Notes under the pieces: generated by a model
The model's input: only the letters and a program-made list of their open reading frames with translations
Databases searched by the model: none
Told to the model about the DNA's origin: nothing
Part shown: piece by piece, positions 9,746 through 28,758 of the stretch
Numbering within the stretch: the first letter of the stretch is position 1
How the letters are laid out: each line of letters begins with the position of its first letter
Position numbers and translations under genes: made by a program
Assembly: GCF_964275005.1 (NCBI RefSeq)
Contig: NC_092700.1
Span: forward strand, 17,455,649 to 17,519,648
Length of the DNA stretch: 64,000 nt
Origin: Diadema setosum
Taxonomy: Eukaryota > Echinodermata > Echinoidea > Diadematoida > Diadematidae
Reading direction: 5' to 3'

Positions 9746-12218
9746 TTGCACGTCTTTTAACCAAAGGAAAATAATAACCTAACCATGCTAACGAAGTTAG
9801 GTATACGTACGTTGTGGTTATGTACACATATTATTGACGTGAAAAGCTTTCTGATATAAATCAGCAACACAATCATTGATAAAATTCCTTTTTCCTGTAA
9901 CCCACTGGACGCACTTACTTTACTTTGACAATTTAGACAGTGTATTATGATTCCATATAGGTCACCTTTTATAGGCTATAATGGAATACCCGAATAATAG
10001 AGTGAGATTGAAATACAGATATCAATTTCAGGGATTTTATAAAACTCATTCTTATTTAGAAGAATATTTACAATGTATATACAAAATAATACATACTAAT
10101 AATAATTACAAATAAAGAAGAATGATAGGGTATCAATGACGTAATGTGTTACTTTCTTCTAAACCTGTGCGTACGCCCATTACTCTTAAAGTGAAAACAC
10201 AGTTCTCGTAAGGGTTTGAGAACCCGTCTTGCATCATTTCATATTTGCTTGCAACATATCGAAAGAGTCTACCAAGAAACTTACCTGGCTGACGCGGTTT
10301 GCGGGAATGATAAGTTGTTTTGGAGTATTTTGAGATCAAAAATAAAAGTCAATGTACCGACTTTCATTTTATTCCAGAATGATCCAGGCTAACTCCGTCT
10401 CAGGGACAATTAACTCGGCCCTATTTCAGACAATTTACACGCAGTTCGTGATCGCCATATTTTATACATAGGCGCACGTTCATTATGCGCGCCAAAGAGG
10501 TTCTTTGATGCGCGCGTTGTATCAACTCGGCCCTTAACTGCGACCAGCCAGAATGCGAAGCGCTCCCATAAATATTGTACAACACTGTACAATTCAGAGA
10601 GACAGCTCGGCCCTGCTGTCAAAGCGACGCGCTGTTGTCCCCGATTCCGATTTTTTAATAGCTTGACCCCGTTCTGAGATTGCGACTCCTGCAAACCTTT
10701 TTGGTTAATATTTCGCATTTTCGTTGTTACCCAACGAATATCTTGTTATTACAGCGTTATTCCATACATTGTTAGGCATGCATGTACATTTTGGAGCGAA
10801 ATTCGACAATTCTGCGGGCGGACCAGAACTATGTTTTACCTCAACCCTTGGACAAGTTAGCTTTTCATTGCGCACACATGGTAAGAAGGAAGACGCTCTT
10901 CAACAGTCGATACCTGTCAATACATGACAATCGATTAATTGCATGGGATGGCTATGAATGGGATATATACCACGGAATATTGCACGAGTTAGGGCCAATA
11001 TTGTACGAATCGAAGATGAGAGGAATATTGACATTAACGAGTGCAAAATTTTGTACGCGTATAATATCTGGAAGGTTTCTGCACAGCATACAATGGCATA
11101 GGTATACGTTTAATATCATAAAGGAGAGTTTCTTGAGACGAGGTACTGCTCGTAAAAACTGTTGATTACTCGTATCTGTCGCACCAACCGTAGACTCTCG
11201 CACGGAAAACATTTTAATGTTTGAAGAATTGATATCACTAGGATTTACTGCTACTGAATAAAAGATATCCTCCTTTAATACTGCAGTGTTATAACAATTG
11301 TTTTTGTTGTTACCAGCATCGGTTTTAATGAAAATCTAAATGAGAGTGTAGCGAAAAATATGGCCTACATGATGAATAGTCGAATACGAGATACTTCGTT
11401 GTGGTGTCCACCTCGTGTGTTTTCTTTGTGTTGGCGCTTATATTATACGTAGCGTTGGATATCTACTTTCGATGTGAAAAGCTTTCCTATACAAATCAAC
11501 AACGCAACCATTTGATAAAATTTCTTCTTGCATTAGCCCTGAGCCCACTCTTTTTGTTAAAGCAACTCAGAGAGTTTAGATAGTTTATTACAATTCCATG
11601 TCGTCTGTTGCAATATTTTATAGAATAATCTGAATATCAATTTGTATTGATGAATGTGCATATAGAATTCCAGGGTGGCCACGAACTCTTACACATCGAT
11701 GTACATACGCCACAAACATGGATTTCCTTTGATTTATGTCATTTATTTCAGTTAATTGTTTGTTTGTTTTTTGTCGATAACAATTCATTTGTCAATAAAT
11801 GTCATATACATTTAATTCATATCACGTATCAATTTAAAGTAATTAAGCTTTAGAATACAAGTAGAGAAAACCTGAATATTGCTCGTTAATAGTTATTGTG
11901 TCCACTCGGTGGAAAAATATAGAATACTGTTAGAGAACAGAGGTAACCAATTTATGAAGAAGTTGAAGACTTCAGAAGCTGAGTCAGGAAATCAAAAGTA
12001 AGTCTTGTTTGTTTAGATATCATCTATCGCATGCATGTCTAACCTTGAAATATAAGAAGTGAAGCACGTACAGATTATGTATGTACATAGGTCTACACAT
12101 CCAAACAGCAATATCAGTATAGATTTAGAGAGTGTAGCAATTTGCTTTTGCTGTTCACGTGTGGAGACTTGTTGCTTGTGTACGCATGCGCTGTATGCGG
12201 GGTTCTCCAACAATGTGA

Positions 12219-12222
12219 GTGT

Positions 12223-12258
<36 letters not shown>
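12219..12258. repeat. GT dinucleotide microsatellite
   Basis: About 20 GT units with one interruption. Confidence 0.9.
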
Positions 12259-12400
12259 CTTGGGAAGGATGCCTTGTTCCCTTCTGTTTGATATGTTTAC
12301 CTTTTCTTTATCCTTTTTTTTATATACAAAATTCTTTTCTTTTCATTCGTAATATTGACAATGTGGAATTTAGGTTGTCATGATGAAATTTGTATTATTT

Positions 12401-12553
12401 TGCAATCAGATACCATACTCTAGAACTGAATGGCATCGCCATTCGTTCTATCCGAGAACAGTAAGGAGCTGGAATTCCCTGTCGTCGGAAATTGTTTCAG
12501 CGCCATCTGTGGGAGCATTCCGTAACCGACTAACGGTTGATCACAGTGGCTAG
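12401..12553 (+). pseudogene. C-terminal remnant of a third type of non-LTR reverse transcriptase
   Basis: The frame reads YPRTVRSWNSLSSEIV followed by APSVGAFRNRL and stops at TAG 12551-12553. This 'PRT.R.WNSLP..IV.APS...F' pattern is the extreme C-terminus of many Jockey/CR1-like RT proteins. The upstream part of the protein is absent. Confidence 0.75.
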
Positions 12554-13280
12554 TCTTGTTCGTCATAATATTTATGTGCTTGCAAATATCTGTTAATAAA
12601 CTGTATTAATGTAAATAACACAGTCGGCAAGAATCTTCAGATTATTGAAGGAAGCAGACTTAACCAGAAATAGAAGAAAAAGAAGAAGAAGAAGAAGGTG
12701 ATGATGATGATGAAGTAATTATGACGTAATAGGCCTATGTTTCCTCCCTTCAAACTTGGGCGTTAGCACATTACTAGTACTCGTAACATAAATATTGGGC
12801 GCGCTCTATTTTATTGCGCACATGGTGAGCAGGAAGACGCGCTTTAACAATCGATTCTTCCCATACGTCACAGTGGTTTATTGTTAACTTGTCCGAGCTG
12901 TGTTTATGGAACATCTTACTTGGTTACAGACCCCTCGATTCTGATGTGGAATAGGAAAGTTCAGGTACCCGCCGCGCCCAGATGCAGAACTCTTATCTTA
13001 GATATTTAACTCGTTGTATCTTTCTCTCTCCTCTCTCTCCCTACTGTTGACGTGTGGTTGAAAATACCAGTAGCCACTTTCTTAATTTACATTCTGTAAC
13101 AGTGGGGAATATTACAGGAATTGCTTATAATAAGGCTAGAATGAGGCAGCCATATTACATGCGGCATTGAATTCAAATATACGGCTTCCTCAATAAGGAG
13201 TTTACTTCATGTTGGAGGTGCCTCTAAAGTACACCGCAAATAGTGCGATCTCGTTCACTGATAGTTCTGTCGACCCAAAA

Positions 13281-20837
<7,557 letters not shown>

Positions 20838-22214
20838 CTGCTTTTCATCGCCAGCGGCGCCCTTCTCAAACCTGCTTTTTTTTTTCTTTGATGTAAGATT
20901 CTTGACCACGTAATATGCACCGAATTCGGTGCCTGTTTTGAATATGCCAACTTAGATTTAAAATCAGCAACAAAACCGAAAATCTTCTTACATTACTGAC
21001 GTCAATCATCTCGAAATAGGTCATCTTGAAGAGGAATTTAGCGTTTTCTAAATCTGTATCATATGCCAATATTTCTCACGAAGAGAGCTAGCTATTGTGC
21101 ATTAAATTTAACCATCAGATGTGTTTTGAAGGGGCTTGTGTGTAATATTGCTTCGGTGTTATTTCAGTATCTTGTAGTACTATACCAGCACAGCAAAAAC
21201 TCCTGCGTTAGGACCCTGTTGCGAGAGACCCTGTTGCTAGAGACAAAGGGTACCAAAATCTATATTGTATTAATTCAATGTTATCGTGATAAAAAGTTGA
21301 AGTGATTCTTACATGATCGTAATATGACAAAGTTTCAACGTCTAAGATGGCCTTGAAACGAAGAAATACTTAAATCTGTTTCTAGAACGGCTGGCAACGA
21401 TCTGTCTGTAGAATGAGAATAAATCAATTTCCAATTTAGCTCTGAGTTCGATGTCTCATGTGTGAAATGATGTGAATGGTTACTGGAATAAACTACAAAT
21501 CAAATGTTTAATCATTTATCATTGTATATTAGCTCGAGATGGAATGAATCCCTTATGTTAAAAAAAAAAAGTAGGCACACACACACACACACACACACAC
21601 ACAAGAAAGGTGTATTGTTAAAAGGAACCCTTTCTTTGACTTTGTATTTTCTTAAATAAAAAGTTAGGACATTATCTGTCAGTGCCAAGCTCAGAGTATG
21701 GGAAAGTACAAGTATATCAAAATTACATTAAAATCGATTTTTGGTGGCCTGATCAGGCTTGGTCTGAATTGATTCTTTGTTTAAAGCATAACACTAAATA
21801 TTTATGTTCAAATATGCCAAACGTAGTAGAGAATAACTTATGTAATTCGCGTGGAGTAAATAAATTGTGTGGGAAGGTCGTTGAGAAAAGGGAGCCGGGC
21901 ATTGAGTAGGGGAGACTAGGTTTAGTTCTTACGCGGGGAAAGTTGTTACAAGATCATCTTCGCAAAATCTAAACAAGAGACGGTGTTTAAAGCTATTGTC
22001 ATATCAAAATAATATATCTCAGACGATCCCTGTGTGCGAAATTTAGTCATGCCTCAACATCCTTTGGAAAAGTTTGGCAAAAAACAAAAAACAAACAAAC
22101 ACACACACAAAACGCTTTTCACTTCTCTGAGTAAAATATTGTAAAATAATCGATAATCTTTTATTTTCACCAAAACCGTTTATCTCCAGTAAATGATGAG
22201 TATGTGGGTGGAAA
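20838..22214. other. 3' flank of the plus-strand gene, otherwise empty
   Basis: Candidate polyadenylation signals at 21419-21424 and 21487-21492 suit a 3' UTR of about 600 bases. An AC run is at 21575-21603. Nothing else was recognised. Confidence 0.5.
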
Positions 22215-22375
22215 CGTACCAGGGCAATTACTCCCCGGCTAAATATTGGTTGGTGATAAGGTTAGAGTAAAGATTTTGGTTAGGTTTAGGTTAATGGTAT
22301 AGAGTTTGGGTTAGGGGAAGGGGAAGGGGAAGGGGCAATTGCTCGGGGTGATTGCCCTAAGAACCGGGTGAAAAG
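22215..22375. repeat. Inverted-repeat element with TTAGG-like core, copy 2
   Basis: GGGCAATTACTCCCCGG at the left and GGGGCAATTGCTCGGGG at the right surround GGTTAGGTTTAGGTTAA and a GGGGAA run. Same family as 16165-16395 and 56030-56140. Confidence 0.7.
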
Positions 22376-22655
22376 TGTGTCTTGGGCTTTGTTTTGTTTG
22401 GATTTTTTTTCGGTAGGAGTAGCACCCTGTGATGTTTAAAAGTTTATTGAGCACGCTAAAGATATTGAAATACGTACTGGGTCAAGAACTTGCCACGTCT
22501 GTTGAACATTATTGAGTTGTAATATCTCATTCCAATGAATTTTCAATTTAATTATGTTTTCGTAGATCTATACATACTGTCTGTTTAGTAATGCCAAGTG
22601 GTTGGGTTTTTTTTTTGAGGGTTTTTGTTGTTGTTGTTGTTGTTGCAGACATTAT

Positions 22656-22947
22656 GGCCCGAATTCACGAAGGTGGTACAAATGAAATGATGGTTTAAAC
22701 CATGGACAAAAACCATGGAGCGCCAAGTGTCGCACGGAATATTTCGTTACGAAATTGGTCATTTCGTCGACTCGTTAACAAAATTATCATTTCGTGGACG
22801 AATTTTTCATTTAGTTACAAAATAATCATTTCATCGACGAAATGACTGATTTCGTAACGAAATATTCCATTCGACACTTGGCGCTCCATACTTTTGTCCA
22901 TGGTTTAAACCATGGTTTCATTTGTACCACCTTCGTGAATTCGGGCC
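22656..22947. mobile_element. Long palindromic MITE with TIRs starting GGCCCGAATTCAC
   Basis: The first 32 bases are a perfect reverse complement of the last 32, and the inverted homology continues through most of the element (CATGGTTTAAACCATGG, GCGCCAAGTGTCG, ATTTCGTTACGAAAT). TAT flanks both ends, consistent with a TA or TAT target duplication. No coding capacity. Confidence 0.92.
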
Positions 22948-23219
22948 TATGTGATCAAGCATATATAGATGTTAAAACATTCACTCTTTAATCAATTAAA
23001 CCAGTGACTTGCACTTTAGCATTTAGCTACGAGAAAAGCTGTTATGTTGCATAATTTACATATATGTATCGCTATTCGGTACTTAATTTCTGGTTACTTC
23101 GATGAGAGGTATAACATTCCATTGTAGTGAAGAATAAACTTAACTTATCCATTTTATTCTAATGTGATTGTACGTTACATCATTGTCTGTCCTTTTATAC
23201 AGCACCCCGTCAGAGTACG

Positions 23220-23515
23220 AGTAAATGGGTGCTGTTCGTTATTCCGAAGGTTCGATATTCCGAAGGTTCGTTATTCCGAAGGTTCGTTAATCCGAAACAC
23301 ACAAATTCCCTATACCTAGAGGTTCGTTAATCCGAAAATGAAAAAGGGTTCGTTAATCCGAACATTAACTGTTGTGGCGTTATTCCGAAGGTTCGTTATT
23401 CCGAAGATTTGTTCATCCGAAAATGAAATTCGGAAAAACGAACCTTCCGAATAACGAATCTTCGGACTGAAGAGCCTTAGGAATAACGAACCTTCGGAAT
23501 AACGAGCTGTAACCC
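23220..23515. repeat. Foldback repeat of TTCGTTATTCCGAAGG units
   Basis: At least six direct units of GTTCGTTATTCCGAAG or GTTCGTTAATCCGAA on the left are answered by inverted units CGAACCTTCCGAATAACGAA and CGAACCTTCGGAATAACGA on the right. The DNA could fold into a long imperfect hairpin. Confidence 0.88.
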
Positions 23516-23580
23516 GAGTAAATATAAAATGAATGAGCGTGCACGCACACTATCAGACAAACAAACATACACTTACTCTG

Positions 23581-23584
<4 letters not shown>

Positions 23585-23632
<48 letters not shown>

Positions 23633-23651
23633 ACACACACACACATACACA

Positions 23652-23684
<33 letters not shown>

Positions 23685-23703
23685 CTGCACATACACACAC
23701 AAT
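23585..23703. repeat. AC dinucleotide microsatellite
   Basis: About 115 bp of AC and ATAC units. Confidence 0.95.
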
Positions 23704-23719
23704 GCAAGAATATGCACAC

Positions 23720-25680
23720 ACAGACAGGCACACAATATTCATTTATACGTACTATTCACTATCAGATCTGCCCATACCCGATTTGTGCATACTTTCTAAA
23801 TAATTTTTTATTGTTACAAGTATCCCGTCCATATGCTGTCACAACTTATTCCAACAGCGTGGGAAGTTGTTACAAAATTGTATGCTCATAAATTCCGTAA
23901 TAATCATTTTAATCGTACAATATTGCTTGACTGACAAAGTTTTTACTGTTTTGAATTAATGGAGGGTATGCGGTATTCTCACTGGGGAAAAAACCCAACC
24001 AAATACATGTATATTTCTCTGTTTGTTCGTTTAATAGACTTAAAAATACGAAATTTCTGACGAATAGACTAGGTCTCCCCCATAAACATTAGATTACACA
24101 ATATGCGATATACAATCGCCACACTTGACACATTTCACGCAGGCTCGCTGTACTTAAAGCGACGCACATAAGGAGCACCATAAGAGGATGCCGTTGTAAT
24201 GGCACTGCATGTATTCCACAAAGACATTTTTCTCACTACTCATAATTAACTCTTTGGTACTCCATGAAAAGCTCGGAAACATGGCGATCGGTAGCCTTTT
24301 GCAAAGGCAGCTCGCAATGGACTCGCGAACAGCAAGCAGTGGGCTCGCACGCACTACCGATCTGATCGGAACTCACAGCTCGCCGGTCGCGCGCTGTGTG
24401 TGCGAGCCAATTAGTCTTTCTGTGCGCGTGTGCTGAAATTACAGCGAGCTGCCTTTGAAAAAGTGTCGCTGTGGTGGGATGAAAAGGCAGGGTTACGTTG
24501 AACTGTACGAGAGAAGTTATTTTCTCAAGCTGGTTGTAGCTGGTATTCAGCCAGTATAATGCTCGAAGCAGACTTGGCGGCTTTGTCATTATTCGTTGCA
24601 GATTTTGAGAATACCTCGGGCCGGGTATTTTATCAAGAAACCACAGCCGGCTGCTGTCACCCGGCTTACGATCTTTTCTGCCAAAACGCCTTTGCCATAC
24701 ACATGCGAAATGCACTGAAATTATTAAAAAGAAGCAAAGAAGGAATTAGAAACGAGTATATAGAGAAGCGTGAAATCTAAAACATGACGTCATCATAGAA
24801 TTATATAATCGTCACTTCGCCACAAATGATTTAAAAAAGTCTTTTTGTTTTCCAGCTATTCTTTTTTTTTGTCAATATACATACACAAAAACATTCGTCC
24901 CCCTCCCATTAAACTGGTGCCACTTTTTAGTAGATTTTGAACAAAATGATTAGGCAGGCGTTTTTTCTACACTTATTGGGTAACTTTTGTATGAAAATGA
25001 GAATCATGTGTTAAGACACGCATGAGTAAGCACACATTGAAAAACAAGACGGTAACTTTACAGAAGTTACAGGAGTCATACTGGAGTGTCTGTGAAATCC
25101 AAATTTGAAAAAAATTTGTTTCTGGCGGATTTTAAAATTGCTTTATCATTCACCCTCAAATACATATCGTGATATTGTTTACAGTGGTGGGTTTTTTTTT
25201 GTGTGTGTGTGTGTGCATATTATGTGCGCATACTTGTGTATGCTTTTTGTTACACTTGATTCCTGTGTTATCTACATAGGAGCACATTGCAAGTAACTCT
25301 GCGGACCAAAATATACACACTGTGCATACACTCTACCAGATATATCCTTCATTGTGAAATATGAAGTTATGAAAATAATGTGATAGTAAATAATTGCTGA
25401 ATGCTTCAAAACAGAGAATATCAGTGAACGCCTTATTGCATGGTGAAATTTGTAAATAGACCTCAGTATAGACAGAGTCATTCTCAAAGCGCTTTTGATA
25501 CGCTCGGGTGTTTTATTTGGTTTCTTCATACATTTTGAACATAATCATACGATCCAGTCAGTAAAGTTCAACATTTTCTTTTCTGCAAGTAATGCGAGGC
25601 ACCACAATGTTAATTTAAGTGTCGCATCGGTCACAAGCTTTGACCGACATTTCTGAGACATTGCGTCATAATGAGTGAAG
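23720..25680. other. Intergenic, one GC-richer block with a 13-bp inverted repeat
   Basis: No gene recognised. 24250-24470 is more GC-rich than its surroundings and holds the perfect inverted repeat AAAGGCAGCTCGC (24303-24315) / GCGAGCTGCCTTT (24444-24456). A 159-codon minus-strand frame and a 73-codon plus-strand frame overlap it, but neither resembles a known protein. Confidence 0.5.
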
Positions 25681-25689
25681 TTATCACAT

Positions 25690-26040
25690 GTATGGCTGAA
25701 CAGATGGGGTCATCCAACGAGACCGAGACCCAAGAGTCATACGGCCCACGAGTTTGACATTGAACAAGAATAAGGTCCACGAGTCATACAGCCCATGAGT
25801 TCGACACTAAGCAAATGTGGGCCATGATCGAGTTCGACACTGAGTATTAAGACAACAACAACAACAACCATGAGTTTGACATTACAGCACGGGCTTAATA
25901 TTATGTCGGTCTTGTGGGCCTTGTTTGCTTAGTGTCGAACTCATGGGCTGTATGACTCGTTGGCTGTATAACTCTTGGACTGTACGACTCATGGTCTGTA
26001 TGACTCGTGAGGGCCGGTCTCGTGACGTGTACCCGAATAG
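25690..26040. mobile_element. Foldback element of GAGTCATACGGCCCACGAG-type words, copy 1
   Basis: The left half carries GAGTCATA.GGCCCACGAGT and GAGTTCGACACT. The right half carries the inverted forms AGTGTCGAACTCATGGGC and GTATGACTCGT repeatedly. An AAC run sits in the middle. The same design recurs at 62390-62680. Confidence 0.85.
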
Positions 26041-26044
26041 ACAT

Positions 26045-27625
26045 CCATTGTTTGAGACATCACCCCCAAGAGAGATATTAAGGGTTAAGAATAACTTCTA
26101 AGATGAAGAACACTGCGACGAGTGACAAAAAATACGATTTCGATGTAAAATTGATTTTTACACCATTTATTAAACATAGAATGCATCGTGTAAATACAAA
26201 TTGTAGAAAAAAATATAAGTGCAGCGTTCACATTATTCAAAAATAGATGAGTTATACGTGCATATAGGCCTACTATAGGTATATTTACAACACCACGTAT
26301 CAGAGACAATGGGTAAATTCCAGGTTCAATTTGTACTGTAAAATAGATGAATAGATTAAAACTAGTCTTGTCTCTCTTGCAACTTGGCATCCATATTCTC
26401 AATTCTGCAACAAGGACCTGATATGAACGCATTATCGTGCAGAGTTGTTGGTTTTCTCTCACTGAATTACTACTACTTGGGTGATCGTTTTCATACATTC
26501 ATTTGTCTACAGCATCATAGCTTGGAAATAAAACGGCTTTGAAATACATGTACCTACATTGCAGTAAATTATCTTATTAACATGCGACAAATATCACCTA
26601 ATCAAAAATGAAAAATTACTGAAGAAAACCTTCTGAGAAGAAACTTCAAGACAAATTTCAAGACAAATTTTCAAAGTAAAGATAGAAACAGCGTGGAATT
26701 CTTCTTCCCAGTTTTATCTGCTCTTCTCTGACAAAAATTCGTTGAGGATTTTGAATTACACATATCACACAAAATAAATGTAACAAGTTATTCTTAATAT
26801 TTTGACAATGATCGTGTTGTTTAGAATCTCTGTTGGATACGAAAAAAATAAAGCTTTTTAAACATTAAATGTATATATATTTACGTATATCATATACATA
26901 CATATAATTATAATTATAGTCCTATATAATGCACCAGTTTTCACGAGACACGCTGTTTTCCTCGGCTGAAGTAGGCTCATACGCATAAAGACACGCACCG
27001 AAGACAGAAGAGCTTTGTAATGAGAACATTGGAAAATGTAATAAATTACATAGAAAGTTCATAAAACATATATAACATATAAAACATGTAACACATATTG
27101 CAGCAAAAATTCTCGCTGAGATGCAAAAATAAAGGTGGCGAAATATGACATAGAACTTACTAAGTACTTCTCTGTGAGAAAGCTTCTGTGTCCAGCTTCC
27201 ATTTTATGATGTGGGGATTAGAATGATTTCAGTGAGAGGTGAAGTGTGCTAAAATCAACCTTAACGGGTTGAATAATGCCTCCCTGACGAGCAGACGATA
27301 TAATAATTACAAATACATATTTTTAAAAAAAAAAACTTGCTGGTACTTACTACTCTCTGCCTCTCCTCTCCACTCCACGCAAACGTTATTGCTACGAGTT
27401 GACACTTGAATGATTTTCTATAAAAAAAAAAACTGAAACAAAATAAGCTCAGAATGGACGAAATCTTGCTCTAGAGAAGAAAATTGTTGAAAAAAACAAA
27501 AAAGAGTTTCCCTTGATTTTAAATCGTCTCCACTTTTGATAAGCAGAGTATTCTAGTATTAAGTTGAGGTGGTGGAACCCAGCCACCAGCTCTAGGGTTA
27601 GTCACAGCAGCCGAGGAGGACCCTC
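26045..27625. other. 3' flank of the mosaic protease gene, no feature recognised
   Basis: AT-rich. A TTTATT at 26166-26171 is AATAAA on the minus strand and could end the transcript about 1.46 kb after the stop, but this is a weak inference. No other gene seen. Confidence 0.4.
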
Positions 27626-27787
27626 TCAAATCTGGATGTGGGAGTTGATCCAGTCGATGAAGGGAGACACGCGGGTGTAGACCCCGGGGAAGCTGGGACG
27701 GGCGCAGCCGTTGCCGTAGCTGGTGATCCCGACGAGATGCCACCTGCCGTCTGTTCCCTCGCACATCAGCGGTCCTCCGCTGTCACC
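27626..27787 (-). CDS. Serine protease 2, exon d: catalytic Ser and stop
   Basis: Begins GDSGGPLMC and ends [11 protein letters not shown] followed by TGA. It is the last exon of the gene; no membrane anchor follows. Confidence 0.95.
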   Translation of the reverse strand, partial: GDSGGPLMCEGTDGRWHLVGITSYGNGCARPSFPGVYTRVSPFIDWINSHIQI

Positions 27788-28707
27788 CTGTGAGAGAAAG
27801 AGAAAAGATATGAATATACAAAGAGAGAAAGATACATATTATATATTATATATTGTATATGATATATTTTATGTATTATTATATGATATATTTCATATAT
27901 TATCATATTCTATACATTACATAATATTATGCAATTCATATTATATCATAATCAACTTTTGCTGAGGTATACAATCTTGCTATCATGAAGATAAAAAGAT
28001 AGTACGAGAAAGAGAGCGATAATCAAATCAGGCTGTATGAACAGATGCTGAGAGCAATGAATGAGTGAAGAGAACCTGCATTGTATATGGCCTAAGTCAT
28101 AATATAAGACGGAGAGACAGACAGACAAACAGACAGACAGACAGGCACAGACTGGGAGATGGGAACAACGTATTCAAGACGACTTGGCTGCACACAGTAA
28201 TACACCTTGACAGATTATAATCTGTTGCCGACAAACATAAATAGGGAGCTTTAGATTTTGACGCGCGGACGTTTGAGCCGACGCTTGCGCTGGACGTTCT
28301 CCTCTCCCTGCGTCGTGTGGAAAAGTAGCTTTAGATTACGCTGGGACGCAACCACCGAATTTAGTTCGGTGGACGCAACGTATAAAAAATAAAATCGCGC
28401 CTCCATTGATCAGTGCATGAAGAAGCTCTCTACGTCGCAAACTGTGCGGACGTGAAAATAGCCCAGTGCGCGTAGTAAACAACTCAGCTCAGGCGACGCA
28501 AGCTAAAAAGAGATTGACTTTACGCGTGCTACTGCGCAAGCTCAGAACATGTTTTTTTCCTTTGAACGTCCGCGCGTCTAAAATCTAAAGCTCCCTAGTA
28601 ACACGTGCAGACCAAAGATAGTAGAGGCAGACGAAGAGAGCCATAGAGAGAAAAGAAAAGGGAGATTCCACACACTACTGAGAAACTCGCCCATAGATTA
28701 AACTCAT

Positions 28708-28758
<51 letters not shown>

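Larger units (their letters stand above)
8560..12960. repeat. Region of diverged copies of one dispersed repeat family
   Basis: No gene is seen here apart from RT scraps. Several blocks recur in the same order. GTGAAAAGCTTTCC..ATACAAAT occurs at 9054, 9838 and 11474. AAAACATTTTAATGTTTGA-like blocks occur near 8611 and 11200. The block ATGACG..AATGTGTAACCTCC occurs near 9330, 10135 and 12720. The block GCGCACATGGTGAGCAGGAAGACGC near 12815 has a relative near 10870. The copies are well diverged, so the family is old. The longest open frame here (10782-11165) lies wholly inside this repeat and is not treated as a gene. Confidence 0.7.

Noticed and set aside
10782..11165. 127-codon plus-strand frame
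   Set aside because: Lies entirely inside a dispersed repeat that recurs nearby without an open frame.
13209..13280. Upstream in-frame ATG of the myristoylated-protein gene
   Set aside because: It would add 24 residues and remove the strong MGSGASKG start; the downstream ATG also has a good AAAAATGG context.
23413..23891. Cys-Val and Thr-His repeat frames
   Set aside because: Translation of an AC microsatellite.
24236..24715. 159-codon minus-strand frame
   Set aside because: No recognisable motif, no splice or start context; kept only as an observation.
27519..27764. 81-codon minus-strand frame over the last protease exon
   Set aside because: Wrong frame; the true frame gives GDSGGP and a stop at 27626.
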